Position numbers and translations under genes: made by a program
The notes under the pieces: generated by a model
What the model was told of the DNA's origin: nothing
Seen by the model: only the letters and a program-made list of their open reading frames with translations
Database searches by the model: none
Origin: Phascolomyces articulosus
Taxonomy: Eukaryota > Mucoromycota > Mucoromycetes > Mucorales > Lichtheimiaceae
Direction of reading: 5' to 3'
Length of the DNA stretch: 64,000 nucleotides
Assembly: GCA_025677815.1 (NCBI GenBank)
Contig: JAIXMP010000001.1
Location: 992,001 to 1,056,000, forward strand
Shown: positions 1-13,509 of the stretch, piece by piece
Numbering within the stretch: position 1 is the first letter of the stretch
How the letters are laid out: each line of letters opens with the position of its first letter

Positions 1-3000
1 TTGTTTTTGTTTTTGTTCTTTTTGGGTAGCGGCAACAACACGTTGTTCGAGAGGAGGAGGTCGTTTTTCTGGTCGAACCGCTTCACCTAAAATAATTTCA
101 AATAAACTTATTTAACATCTCCATGTTCATACTTTTCTAGATAATTTAACCACCCAAATAAACACATTGCTACTTTACCATTCTCATTTGCATGTTTGTA
201 ATGCTTATCATGTTTCTCATGCTTCTCGTGTTTATCTTGTTTTGATGATGTTTTGCTGATTTTGAGAATAGGTGGTGCAGGAGTAGGTGGTTCTGATATA
301 TCTTCTGGAATATCTTGAACAAGTGATGGCATACGAATAGTAACCTTGATACCAACATCTATTGGCTTGTACATATATTCACAGAATTGAAGTAGACTTT
401 TTCGTACCGAATGATCCAGTGACGCACTTTCATTAGAGCTAAAAAAAAAATACGCATTTTAAATGTTAATAGCTTGTTCATTCTTTATATAACATTGTGT
501 CTCTATTCCTTTCACCAAAAACAGTACAATACATACTTTAGTAGTCGCCATACATTCTCCTGAAGTTCCATATTATCTTCAAACTGTCTTCGCAGATTTT
601 CAATATAAATCTGATCATCGTTTTCTTTTTTGGATTGTTGTAACCTATCTTCTAACATGGAAGGCCTTCCTTCTTCTTCTGCAAACTCTTCCACAAATCG
701 ATTTTGTAATAAATCAGGCTTATCTCGCATAGCAGGACCTAACCAGGCTAACATTGCCCTTGCTACATAGTGGGAGACATAAGAACATGGATCATCTTTG
801 ATGACACTGAGGAAGTATTCAGTGAGGGTATTATCGGTCAGACCACAAAGAACAAAAAGGCTGTCAAATGCGCAAAGTCGGATTCCTAAATAATGACCAT
901 ATCTATTTCATAGATACAGATACACAAAATGTGTGCGTGTGAGTGAAAGAAAGTTAGATATATATGTGTATACCCAGTGACAAAAAAGAAAGTACCTTGT
1001 ATACTGCAAGAAAAGATTTACACTCAGTTCAAGCATGCCATTCAACATTAATTTTGTAAGCGCCTAAAAAATTGTGTTACCAAAATTGTGTCACCACCAA
1101 GAAAATCCACTGACAACATATTTTTAATTGCATGAATATATGTCATTTTTCTTCTTACCTTTATGCAGCTTACGGTCACAATATTGTGATAGGTAGGGAT
1201 GACACAATCTAAAGTTCTAAACCGTTCAATCTCTGATACAGCAGCTGCTAATAGTTGTTCGTCCTCTTCATTATCAATTTGCATTGCATCTGGATCTGGA
1301 TTTTCATGAGTGGGTATAAATGCATCTCCAAGTGCAGAAATAATGGTTGCAATATAATAACTATCAGAAAACTATATGATTGTAATAAATATCATTTAGT
1401 TAGTATAAAGAACACTTATCATTTTCGTTTATATCTCCTTTTTTTCTCTTTCTTGCCTCGTTCCCAATATTGTCATTGTATTTTAATAGATCAAGTAATA
1501 ATTGTCGAACTCGAATAGGGGTGACTCCATTCCCATCTCGAACTTGTGAAAAAGCAATGACCAGTCCCTTTTGAACAAAATAATCGGGTAAATTGCTGAA
1601 GTTGTTTGGTTTAGGTATAGCTTGTGTCCAAGTCAATGGATCTTCAGTATCATCTGGTTGCATGCCAGCAGGTGCAAAACAATATCGGTTTTGAAACATT
1701 TTGTACAACTGATGTAATCCAACCCAATTATTATCACCACCACCACCCTAGTTTTATATACCAAGTTAGTTCATTCATCCCTATGTGAATATGATCTCTC
1801 TTTTCTTTATCTTAATAAATAAATATAATAGGTATACACACCTTTGCAAGTGCATATGCAGCTTCCATTCGAATTTTGTAGAAACATTTTGAATCTAACA
1901 ATGCACGAAGTAAACTGGTGGATGTTGGTAATGATGGCATATTTTTGAGAGCTTCAATAGCCTATAAAACATTAAATGAGATAAGTTTAAAAAATCCACT
2001 TTTTCCCTTCCAATACTTCAACATTCTATAAAAATCAACTTAATCTCTTGTTCTTTACCTCATATTGAGCAACGACATCACGATCCTTTGTTAATTGACC
2101 AGCCCACATATAATCAGGCTGTTGGAAATCAATTGTACAGATCCATTCAAAATCTGCGTCCAAACGAATCCAATCAAACATGGCACTTGCGGCACCACTG
2201 GTATCATCTTCTTCTTGACCCCATTCAACCACTTTCCAAAGTTCACGTTGTTTTGGATCTTCAAATACAGGCATACCAAGGCCCAATGCGGGAATAATAC
2301 CTAATACATTAGTTGTACCACCTTCACCATCTTCCTTTTCAGCATCTTCTTCTGCAACAGCTGCCGCTGCCGCTGCTTGTTTTGCCAAAAATCGTTTCGT
2401 ATTTCGACGAATACGTTTATATTTGGTGTTGAATTGTACTTCAAATTTATGTTTTGCTGATTGAATATCCAAAATATGTTCATATGGTGTACCGTCAGCT
2501 TCGTGAATACGGACAGTCAAATTACCGGTGAAAAGTGGTGCAACTAAATCTTGGTAATCAAGATTGCCATTGTTTTCAAAATCAAGTGCTGAAGGAGTTG
2601 TTGCAGGTGGTGCAGGTACTTGAGCTGCAGGTGAATCATTATCCTTTTTCTTTTTGCCCTTCTTGGGATACTTTTTCTTTCCACTTTTGGTCAGCAGCGG
2701 TTTGGTATTTTCGTTATTATCCTCATCCTCGTCGTCTGTTTTAGTATTGTTGTTTTCGGGTGGTGTTGGTTGAGCTGTAAGACATGCATTTGTGTTTTCT
2801 TGTCGCATATAAAACTCGACAACCATTTTTTTACGATTGAAATGAAACGAAAAGTTGAATTTTGGACAGCCGCTTCGGTAGATCCATTGATCCGCAAATG
2901 TTTTCGTGTCGACTCCACTTACTTTGCGGCATAATTTCAAAAAGTAATGCGTGCTGAGTGCATTATGAACTAATTCACCACTAATAGCAGAGACAAGGAT

Positions 3001-5545
3001 CTTGGGGATGACACGAGAAAGACCCAACGTAGCACCTGCTTTACACATACGTTTATCCAACATGTAAACTACTAGTGGCGCTTTTAATTCGATAAATTCG
3101 AGATCTTCAGGTTCAAGTGGTGATGGCAATGCTGGGTTATATAACGGCGGTCGATTGATATCCAAAGAACAACATAATTCCATATCCTTGAAAATTCGAC
3201 AAATATAAAATTTATCAATTATCACCCATCTTTAAATACACGTCCATCCCGCTATCCAAATGAAAAACACACTTACTCTTTTCATCCGTAAACGAAATTC
3301 ACTATTACCCAAATGTCGCTTGATAAAATATGCACCCATCAAATTTGATATACCATACACTAACCACGCATCGGGCCATGATTTTTGTACAATATGAATA
3401 CCAAACCATTGTCTTGCAAGCGCCAAACTTAGAACCCTTCGTGTATTGTAAGTTTGATCAATAATATCTGGTGGATGTAATAAACGCGAACTATATCCCC
3501 AAAAAATTATTAATAAATGTAATCCAAAAAATAAAATACATCAGCTCGAGCAATACATCTTCCACTTTTTTTTTACCTATAGATAGTAAGAGATGCACTT
3601 GAACTTGTTTCACTCCATGCATCTTCTACAAACACCAGTTTATAATCTGTGAATGGGTACGAACCATATTCTTGGGCATAAAAATGCATAGCCTAAAGTA
3701 AGAATAAACATCAGTATAACGATCATGATCCGGTGTAAACTGAATTTTCTATCTTTTATAACTTTTTTTTCTTTCATTTTTTTTGTTGCTATCTTTATCC
3801 TCCTGAAAATAAAAATCAAATCATCAAATGAAACTTACGTGCATCAAAAAGCTACAGCTAACATTTAGATCTTCCTGTCGTCCCGGTAATGCAAAAGCAT
3901 ATATATTGGCCATCATATTGATTTCCGCCATTAAACTTTGTTGCTGACTTTCATCCAGATCGGCACCTGTCAGTACTTCTTCTTGTAATTGTGCAGGTGT
4001 CAATTTGATCATTTCAAAAGGTCCGACTGAAAATCCAATAAAAGGTGCTGCTGTTGGTACTGATAAATTATATCGTACTATTTTACGTGAAGAATCCAAG
4101 GGATGTACAACCTAATTTATCATTTAATTTTTTTTCGTTGTCATTAAATGGTGTTTTCAGGGGCAAATCAGATTCAACCATATTGCATATGCATGTTATT
4201 AATAATATATTACCTGTTCCACCATATCACCACTGCATACAACCATCGATGGGTATTCATCATCCGTCAAATCTTCTCCATTTTTGGCATTAGGTAATGA
4301 ACCTAATTTATTTGGTACAATAAAATCCATATCCCAAGTACATCGATCATGGATTCGATCAATGCATGGTAACCAGGAACGCGTTGCACCAGGCAGCGGT
4401 TGATTTATGGTATATAAATGATGGTAGCGCTATTATTGTCATCGTTATGTATACATATATATAACATTAATACTAATGATAAAGGTATTACTAATGCCTC
4501 CATACTTACATAAGGTGCGACAATTTCATCAGGATCAACAAATATTAATCCTGTCCGTGGATTTTCCAATGTATATTCGACTCGAATGGTGATTGGCGCA
4601 AACGTGGGTGTTGGTGGTGGTAAGGAGGTATTTGTTTTGTCGGCTATTACAGTGTCATCATGCAAAGCTAAAATAAATGAAAACAGTTAAGAAAACCTTG
4701 GTCCTTCTTATTATACATTTTGATGCCATTTCCTTCTTTCTCTTTCTTACTCGTTATGTCATGCATATAAACATCATTTGTTACTAATCGTGCCTCGGAT
4801 TCAGATATCTTTTTTTAATAATAAAACAATGATATGAATAATAATGAATAACCTTAATAATTTAATTGCTTCCTTTTTACCTGCTTAATACAGCTATCCG
4901 GGATTGGTATTAATAATTCGCCTTCATCGGCCTCCCGTAATGCATTCAGATATTTGCTTTTGTATACATTATGATATGCCACCGTTGTATCTTCTCCCAA
5001 CGTGAGTTCCGACACAGGGTCTGCATAACTGTGCCTCACTCGTTCTCCATTCACTTGTACACCAGTGATTTCTATTATACGTCAAAAATAGTATTTAGGA
5101 TTTAGACCCATAAAAAATGTAAATCCATTAAAATGATAAATATCGATTCGTAAATATTGAAAGAAAGACATACTGCATTGCCGACAGTTGATCCGAATGT
5201 TGCTCAGTCTCTTTTGTAAGGGTTGGATGGTGAGTTCCGCTGAGCCCTATTATAGCATTATAAAAAAAGGTTTCGTTACTCGTCGCGAAAAAGAAAATCG
5301 TATTCTTTTATTTTTATTTTTATTTTTGCTGTATTCCATTGATTGTAGGTATAAAAAAATCATATCAATATATACCTTGATGTATCGACGAGTCGGATCA
5401 ATGTCCAGCACGAATCGTTCATGACTTGTATAAACGAAAAATAAAAATATAATGTCAATATTATTTAAGGAATGATGGAATCAATTAAAAAAAGTAATAT
5501 TAAGGTCGATACTTATAAAGTAAACGCTCGTTGCATCACAAGATT
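1..5545 (-). CDS. TAF2: Transcription initiation factor TFIID subunit TAF2 (partial, runs off left edge)
   Basis: TAF2 is the largest architectural TFIID subunit and helps the complex engage core-promoter DNA in the nucleus. The conceptual translation shows the M1-aminopeptidase-like architecture. An N-terminal beta domain includes HERFVLDID, GSAELTIQPL and ITGVQVNGERV (about 5424-4880). A pseudo-peptidase domain (about 3700-3200) has LARQWFG followed by SWPDAWLVYGI where active M1 enzymes carry HExxH and a downstream Glu, so zinc and catalytic residues are lost, as is usual for TAF2. A long exon (about 3190-2060) carries a Lys-rich insert, and HEAT-like helices lie in the exons at 1950-370. 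There are many short introns. The apparent stop at 108-110 is probably intronic: a donor at 116-115 and an acceptor just after 87 lead into another open exon reaching position 1. The first coding exon is uncertain; an ATG lies near 5537 but its exon reads into a stop unless an early donor is used. Divergent from the RWD gene. Confidence 0.92.
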
Positions 5546-5895
5546 CGTGTGTTGTGTAAGGGGATGTGTTGGGCCGACTTTAACGAATATTGGTGAAGTA
5601 GACTAACTTGATATGATATACTTATTTTAAAAAATTGTATAAAGCAGCTAAAAGAGAGAGACAGACGGTTTTATATTATTCACACACAGTCTGGTCGCTC
5701 ACAGCAACTTTGCAGCACACAGAAAAAAAATAGGGAGAGCCTTTATATAAGTTAACTGAAGAATTCATTCAATTTATCGTGACGTAATCAAAAGTTATAA
5801 ATTTTTCAAGTTGAAATTAATAACTCTGTGAATCTCTCTCTCTCTCTTTCATTGTTCCTGACTTTTTTTTTCTTTAATATTTCCTATAATAAGCC
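5546..5895. promoter_or_regulatory. Divergent promoter region between TAF2 and the RWD-domain gene
   Basis: About 350 bp separates two head-to-head starts. It holds A/T-rich DNA and a CT-dinucleotide run plus T tract (about 5833-5878) just before the plus-strand ATG. CT-rich leaders precede several other starts in this window. A shared promoter is inferred from geometry only; no specific factor site is claimed. Confidence 0.45.
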
Positions 5896-7009
5896 ATGTC
5901 AAACTTGACAATAGATAATGTCGAAAACGTTGTCAATGTCGTTGAGTTATTAAAATCCATGTATTATGGTGAAGACGAATTTAGTTTTCGAAGTGATCGA
6001 GATTCTTCCATATATAATGAACTACAACAACTGAATGAAGCAGGCACGGTTTCTAATACAACAGTTACCTTCAGTGACTCGATCAGTTTCGAGATAAAAC
6101 TTACTTTAACTGTATGTGATCAAGAACTTCCATTGTCATTATTTTGTCAACTATCCATTCGACAATCAGCGGAATATGATTTGGCTATTGCTTCTGCAAA
6201 TAGTGCTTGGCTTTCTCGTGAGGATCACGGTTCTTTAAGCGAACTCTTACAAACTTATGAACCAAGTACAACACCTGATGAAGATCGAGCATCATGTATT
6301 TTGGAAAAGATACAATATATTCAGGGGGAAGCAGAAACCATGGCTGAAAAATCACTACAGGAACAAGAGGCGAATGCAAGAAAGAAAATGACTAAAGATG
6401 AGGGTCCTTGTACATTTCTACGTGAATGGATTTGGTTTCCAATGATTTATACTCGGGAAAAGGTAAAGCTATAAATATTCCCTTTCACTCATGTAGATAA
6501 ATCGCTTGCTAAAGATATGTAATGTTATTAGAGAGGTCATATTATTGATTGGGCACCAAAATATAAGATTACTGGATTTTTATGTCCGGGAAAACCAGGA
6601 GCAATGTGCCTTGAAGGGAAAGAAAAGGTTCATATCAGTATTTTTTTTTTCTTTTATATATATAAGCAAATACAAAGAAAATAATAATATAAGCGTTTTC
6701 TAAAATTTTTAAAAAATAATAATTACTTAGGATGTAGCGCGCTTCATCAACGATATTAAAACAGTTTCTTGGTCAGATATCCCAGCATCACATCGAAAAA
6801 TGACATCCAAATGGCAAGAAAAGACAGAATGCGAATCACTCGCTGCAATGCAGGCATTAAGGCGATTCCCTGATATGAAAGAGTATAAATTTGATATCCA
6901 TGGCCAATTTGCAAACCATAACGACCTTAATAAGCTACAAGACTGGATGAAGGAAATGGGCTGTGCTGAAGCATTTGATCATTTATTTGACTATGACTTA
7001 CAAAATTAA
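5896..7009 (+). CDS. RWD domain / DUF1115 protein (RWDD2-like)
   Basis: Three exons, 5896-6462, 6532-6627 and 6731-7009, give a protein of about 313 aa; the phases match (0/0). The N-terminal ~150 residues fit an RWD domain (ELLKSMYYGEDEF near the start, then hydrophobic strands and a YDLAIAS segment). The C-terminal half has the DUF1115 signature seen in RWDD2A/B: FLREWIWFPMIY, then RGHIIDWAPKYKITGF, LCPGKPGAMCLEG and SWSDIPASHRKM. RWD folds are protein-interaction modules; the precise role of RWDD2 proteins is not established. The second intron uses a weak donor (GTTCAT at 6628), chosen because it alone keeps the conserved frame into DVARFIND. ATG 5896 follows a CT/T-rich leader. Confidence 0.85.
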
Positions 7010-7260
7010 TCCGACCGTAATTAAACAATACCACCATTACCAAAAAAGTTTGTATTTTTTTTTTTTCTTGTTATTTATTTATTTATCTATTTGTTCTTTT
7101 TGATTTTATCGATAGTATTATAAGTATAGTTTTAGAAGATCTTTTATATATGCTATTTAACTTGTATAATAACCCCAGCCATAGCGACAGATGCTCTCCT
7201 TTCTGTTTGTCATCTGATAATAAATAAGAATATTAATTTACTATTTCCTTACTTCATAAA
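7010..7260. other. 3' flank of the RWD gene
   Basis: T-rich downstream DNA and AATAAA-like words (for example near 7219). No coding signal recognised. Confidence 0.5.
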
Positions 7261-8625
7261 TAACTGGAATTCACGGTGCAACCTCGGAAGCGTAATAACA
7301 ACCTCCCTCATGAAATTTGTCTGTTATAAATAGATAAGTATATTAGTGCAAAAAAGAATCCATAAACCAAAACTCAACTTCGGTGGTATCGACATCGATA
7401 TCGCAATACATTCACAGCTTAGGGGTGTTGCAATCTGGAACTGCTTAAAAACGTAGTCAGTCTAAGGCACGTTCCATTGGGCACAGCCTTTTCCTTCGAT
7501 CTTCATTATATGATAGTTGCTACATAGTATACAAATGAGTGCTAATATCAGAATTATTCTCGAGTTACTATATACACGGATATGCTGATAATATTTCCCT
7601 GTTTGTAACATATAATTCCCATTATATACCTCTCTTTTCTGCATACTACATATCTCTCCTTACTATATTATGCAGAGATAATATGTGCATGTGTTGGAAC
7701 TTTGACTTCAGTTTTTTTTATTATTTAGTGTACATATAATGACCATATATACTCATCATTAGTATTTGTTATTCCAGCTGATTCATTTACTTGGTAAGGA
7801 TACCTATACAGACATCCTGTTCCAGAACCCAATACAACATGTTACAAAGTATTCTTTCATCAAGTATAACGTAATCGGTCGTCTGTTGTATATAATAGCA
7901 AATTCAGAATAGAAATCATAAAACATAAAACATAATAAAAAAATTTTCTCGGATTTTATTGGCCAAAGGTTTTATGCCTATGCCACCTAAAACGATATGA
8001 TTATAATAAAATAATCATGCCTGTTTTGTACCACCCGTTCATCAATTTCCATCACTCACATAGCTTTCTGACCTTGACTTACTACATCCATTGAACGGTT
8101 GTTAACGTACTATCCATTGTCAAAGCAAGCAACAGGTGATAATGCAGGAACAGTTGAAAAGAGTGATTCATCAAGAAAACGCAATATCCCAGAAGCACAA
8201 ACCCCAGCTGCTCTTATAATACCTCGACTTCAAGCTATTATTATTGATAAAGCAGCTGCTTCTTCATCATTGTCACCTTAATTAACTTTAGCATCATCAC
8301 CACTACCATCAACAGAAGAAGAGACAAACAACACTGAGCACGCTAATTACCCTGTCACATCATCTTCAAACGAAATAATACATAATAATAATACAAATAC
8401 AATCGAACCAATACATATCTACCACATCAATTGTTTTATCCGCCACTTCCTTTTACATACACTGCTCCTTCTTCAAGTACTAATATCTATGATGGTTTAC
8501 GTGCACAAGCACGTGTGAGACATTGTAAAACATGTCATAGTAATACTTGTATTGGCAGAACAGGACGAGGAACGTGCCCTCTTTTAAATATAACAACCAA
8601 TGAATCTAACTTTCCAAAATGAACA
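7261..8625 (+). pseudogene. Decayed coding relic with Cys-rich C-terminus
   Basis: A 60-residue reading frame ends at the stop at 8279-8281, but the same frame continues sensibly beyond that stop as Ser/Thr/Asn/Glu-rich coding-like sequence to about 8430. There it must shift into the frame of 8431-8622, which ends in a compact Cys-rich tail (RVRHCKTCHSNTCIGRTGRG, then TCPL), pattern C-x2-C-x4-C-x8-C. One nonsense plus one frame change suggests the 3' end of a dead gene. 7261-8090 shows only fragmentary coding-like pieces. Similar Cys-rich tails occur at the ends of some transposase and FAR1-like proteins, but the family is not identified. It could alternatively be a live gene with introns I cannot place. 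Confidence 0.35.
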
Positions 8626-8909
8626 AACCGATACATATAAATTTATACTATACAACCATTGATCCTACATACATTTATTATTAATATTTTATTATATATT
8701 ATATATATCACTTCTTTTTCAATAAAAAAAACGCCATATAGTTAAATAATAAGAGAGATTTAATATAATAAGTCTTTAAAAATTGGCCGAAGCGAAACTG
8801 AGGCCAATTTTCAAAATAATTAAATCCCTCAGTATCCGCACCGGAACCTGGTGCTAATATAAATTCTTTTTTTTGTGTTGAGGAGAAAGAGAGAGAGAGA
8901 GGTTTTTCC
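8626..8909. other. 5' flank of GPI1
   Basis: A/T-rich spacer ending in a T-rich run and a GA-dinucleotide tract (about 8879-8902) immediately before the GPI1 start. No other gene seen. Confidence 0.5.
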
Positions 8910-11900
8910 ATGTCAAAGTGCGATGCATTCAAACTATTCTGGCCTTCGCACATTTCTTCATGGAGAACAAAACGACCTGGTTTTCTAGTAGGATGGTATA
9001 CAGCACAATCGACAGTATGTGTTGCTGCAGTTATGGCCGATATTGAGGTAAAATAACAACCACTTGTATCTTAAAAAGCGCGTTTATTTTTAATCAGTTA
9101 TTCCCTCATGAATGCAATTATATATATAGTTGGACGATTTACAACAAATTCTTTCCGAGTTTTGTGCATCCGGAGAGTATTCGGAATTCACTCACATCAA
9201 TCGAGTATGTAAAGCACCTCCCAAGATTTTGGGTACCTTGATTCAAGATGGTAATAACCCACCATTACTTGAATCGAATAAACATCGCGATCATGGTATG
9301 ATACCTGTTATATTTCTTCTTATTTAAATGATATCATTCGTTATAAGGCGTAAATAATAAAATGAATCCTCTTTCTGTACATATAAATACTTAGAGAACA
9401 ATCCGTGGATAAAAGTAACAATGGATAATGCCTATGTTCCGATACCAGTGTAATTATATAACAAAAACTCAAAAAAAAGGCACAGATATTAGAATGAGCA
9501 AACGAGACGACTTACATGCACACGCACACATGGATTGTTCATATAGATCAATATATCAGAATGGAAACGAATCCCCGGTATATTCATATGATGTTGTCTT
9601 TTATCAACAACCGAATCCAAAACATTTACAATTTCTTGCCCTGAATCCACTCGATTTGGATATATCACCTAAAGAACCGCCCAAAGATAAAGATGAAAAA
9701 GAAATCATTACCAAAAAGAATTTGGAAAAAATACTTAACTACAGTGTTTCCATGGTTGGAGATCAAGATACAGAAACAAATGATTTATTATCTGCATTGG
9801 TTCAGGTAAAGAGAAGAACAATTTTCTATCTTGGGTAAAGAAGGATAGAATTAAGTACGAAATTACTTGTTGTATTTTGTACGACATAATAGACTCACTT
9901 TTATATATATACATATATAATATAATATAATATAGATCAATTCATCTTATTACCTTGAAAGAGGCATTGAAAAATCAATTTTGGAAAAAAGACGAAAAAG
10001 ACAACAAGAACAACAAAGTGATTCTTCAAGATATTGGGAAACGGCCATTAAAGATATATCTGGATGGATATTGGAAATTATATTATGGCCATTATGGATA
10101 ATTGGGTATAGTTTGAAAAGGATAACTTTGGGACCCTTGAAATATATTTTATTTGGTTTATTGTTTTTGGCGGAAATTACTTTATATATCGTCAATATGC
10201 GATTACCCAAGTTTATATTAAATGCTGTAGCAATAAAAGATTTATCTACTGCTGGTAAGTAAAGGAGAATACTAATTATCGTGTGTGTAACATGAATTGA
10301 CATGTTCTACCTGATCTTTTTTTTTAGGTCAGCAGATTGATCTTCGACTCCAACAACTTTATTTCTGGCCAAAACAATATTCAATGTTGAGGAGGAGGAA
10401 TTGGGCAAATACAGCTGAAACGCGCGCTTATTATATAAGGTAAAGAGAAAAAGAAAGTGACAGAGAAATAAGAAAGGTCACAAGAAAAAAAGAAAAAGCT
10501 GACATGTTTCTCTTTGTTCTGCGATGGAAATTTGGATGGTGACAGTTTTTATAATAGCATGTGGTTAGTCGCCAATGATATTATCATCGGCCTTGCTATT
10601 GGTTCATTTCTAACGACAAATCGATATATTATGTCTTACTTGTTGCATAAAATATTACATGTAAGTTTAATTACTAAAGATAAGATGGGTAGGGGGAATA
10701 TGCAAAAAAAAAAGTAGAATTGCATCACATCAGTTGATACTATACATCATGTTTCTTATTCTTTTAGGAATATACTGTGGAGTCACTTCAATCCATGATG
10801 CTATGGTTTCTCGAATCACCAGCTGGTCTAAAACTGAATCATGAATTAGGGAGTTTCTTAAGTGAATTATTCTTATGGCTTATACGTTTATGGACAGGTA
10901 AAAAGATATATCATTAGATCAGACGAGAAAACGAAAAAGATAGTTGGTTGATATTTAAACATGTTTTTTTTTTATTTTTATTTCTGTAAAAACTTGTAGG
11001 ATGCATGCAAGCTATCAAGCCATTTACACCACAAATCATTCATGTTATCGGGCTTTCTGGGGTATTTGGCGTATCGATGATTATTTCATTATTATCAGAT
11101 TTTTTAGCATTCATGACCTTGCATGTCTATTGTTTTTATATGGTAGCCGCACGTATCTTCAATTGGCAACTGATTACTTTATACTCACTGTTTAATCTTT
11201 TTCGAGGCAAGCTTTCATTGAGGATGGGAATGGGATAGATGGATATACATATAATTTCAAAAAAAAAAAATAGGATATTGTAACTAATTTTGATAAAATA
11301 ATGTAGGCAAGAAACGAAATATGTTACGAAATCGTATTGATGCTTGCGATTATGATTTAGATCAGTTGTTATTGGGAACCTGCTTATTCACACTGCTGAC
11401 ATTTTTATTTCCAACTGTTCTCATTTATTATGTTACATTTGCTCTGGTAAGATAAAGAATCAACTCATCTTTATGGAAAAATAGAAAACTTTATGCAAAA
11501 AGAAAAAGAGAGTGAGGGGTACACAACATTCCATGCGTCATTTTTTTTTACCAGCACTCTCATCAAAAAGAGAAACATATATACATATGGGTCATAGGGA
11601 CGTGTTGGTGTTATTTTTCTACAAGCAATTATGGAAACTCTCTTGGCATTCTTTAATCATTTTCCATTATTTGCTATTATGTTACGAATGAAAGATCCGG
11701 ACCGTTTACCAGGTAAGATAAAATGACGAATGAAATGCCTAAAAAAAATACAGGTGCAAAGGATTTGGGGAAAATGAATTCATAATATATATTTATGATA
11801 ATATATTAGGTGGTTTACGATTTGATATATTTGAACATGATTATTTTTTAAAACGAGAACATCGTTTGCGATATACATTACAACGATTATACGGGATTGG

Positions 11901-12876
11901 AAAACAATCCTCTGATGATAAACCATCTTCTTCGATCCGTCGATCTTCTACGCATCGAAAGTCTCGACATCAACGCAAAAAATCCGTCCGATTCAAGAGT
12001 CCAAAAGCAAAATATGAAACCACTCCAGACAAGAATCCTAAACGAGTGATTGATAGTCGTCGGGGCACTTATTTATGGATGTGGGTAAGTGATGATGATA
12101 TATTATTAAGTTATTAGCTAGATGAGGATCTAGTTTTTTTTTCCTTCCCATCATTTATCCGTGTGGGTATCTAGGGGAGGAAGTGAAGACAATCCTTTGA
12201 GAATTGTTCTATCCATCATCTTATCGTTTATCTCTTTTATTGAACTGATATATTTATTATACATTACATTAGAATTCACCTATTCCATTTAGTGCCATAT
12301 TTTTCCAATATATGTTGCTATGGAAACGACTTAGTGCTCATTACTTTTCTGCCTATTATTTCAAATGCTTTTTATATGGTGAACCTATAAAACCAATCCC
12401 AAAACTGCAGGTAAGATAGAGTTTACGATTATCGTGTTTTTAAAGTTTAATGCTAAAGATTTTCTCAGTACCCCATGCTACCGGAACGAAGGTAAACAAA
12501 TCAGCACATGGCAAAACAATTTGGATTTTGGGGGGATGAAGTAGAAAGAAAGAAAGATGGTGATGATGAGAAGAAAAAAAGACAGACCAGTTATCTATTT
12601 TTTTTAACCTTTTAGTGTAACCAGTGCATATGTGTGTGTGCATGAGTAAATATTCTCTTTAACTAACAAAAAGCATTTTTCAATCTTTGTTTTCTTTGTC
12701 TGTGTGCGTGTAGACTTTCATTAGATGCAGGTTGGAAATTATTAAAATATAGTTTTTTGGATTCGTCATCATCGTCGTCATCATGGGCAACTTTCACGAC
12801 AACAGCTGCTACCACCACAGCTACAGCAAGGACAACAAGTACTAGGTCTAGGTCAAGGTCAACGAACAAAGGATGA
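8910..12876 (+). CDS. GPI1: GPI-GlcNAc transferase subunit GPI1 / PIG-Q
   Basis: GPI1/PIG-Q is a multi-pass ER subunit of the phosphatidylinositol N-acetylglucosaminyltransferase complex, the first step of GPI-anchor synthesis. About 14 exons: 8910-9047, 9130-9295, 9395-9447, about 9493-9805, 9936-10254, 10328-10439, 10546-10660, 10768-10897, 11000-11206, 11307-11446, 11598-11712, 11810-12084, 12273-12410 and 12714 onward; about 790 aa. Diagnostic stretches are [57 protein letters not shown] and FLPSIF-like helices [14 protein letters not shown]. Exon 9 to 10 needs a GC-AG intron. The exon 3/4 join does not resolve in phase with the splice sites I see. The last exon ends at 12756 in the phase-matched frame or at 12876 (Ser/Thr-rich tail) in the more protein-like frame. 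Confidence 0.94.
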
Positions 12877-13509
12877 TATATGAAAAAGTATTTTTTTAAT
12901 ACCTTATAAACATGTATAATAATAATAATAATAATAATAATAAAATAATAGTATAATAAATCAACCGCAAGTTTGTAACATGTAATATGTAATGTATGCA
13001 TGGTATATGCATGTGTGTTGTTATGTTTGTTACATGCAAAGCAGTGTTAACTCTAAAAAAAGAAGGTCATCGCGTGATATTTTGAAAATGAAAACAACAG
13101 GCTTTTATTATTATTTTTTATTATTTATATAGAAATTTGAAAGAAAAAGAAAACAAAATATTTACAAAGAAAATATGTGAGCGAAAAGCAAAAAGTGGGA
13201 GAGGGGAAGAGAGTGAAAAGGAAAAGTAGATGGTGTTTGAGAAGAGAATTAAGGCATAAAAGAACAGATGATAATGGATGATATGGCGAATAAAAATGGG
13301 TTTTAAAGTAGGGATAAGAAAGGAATACACATACATTATTTAGGATTATTATGATCGATGCTTATTATGAATTATTTTCTTAGATAATTTAAGAAAGATG
13401 CTGTTGTTTGCGTTTTTCTTCTCTATCAACAAACAAAAGAGAAATAATCTATCTTTCGAGAAAGAAAGAAAAAAAAGAGAGAGAAGTACGTACTGGTTTG
13501 GTTTTTTTT
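12877..13509. other. Convergent 3' intergenic region between GPI1 and proline dehydrogenase
   Basis: A/T-rich, with a TAA/AAT trinucleotide run at about 12915-12943 and purine-rich stretches. The two genes point towards each other. Nothing coding is seen. Confidence 0.6.
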
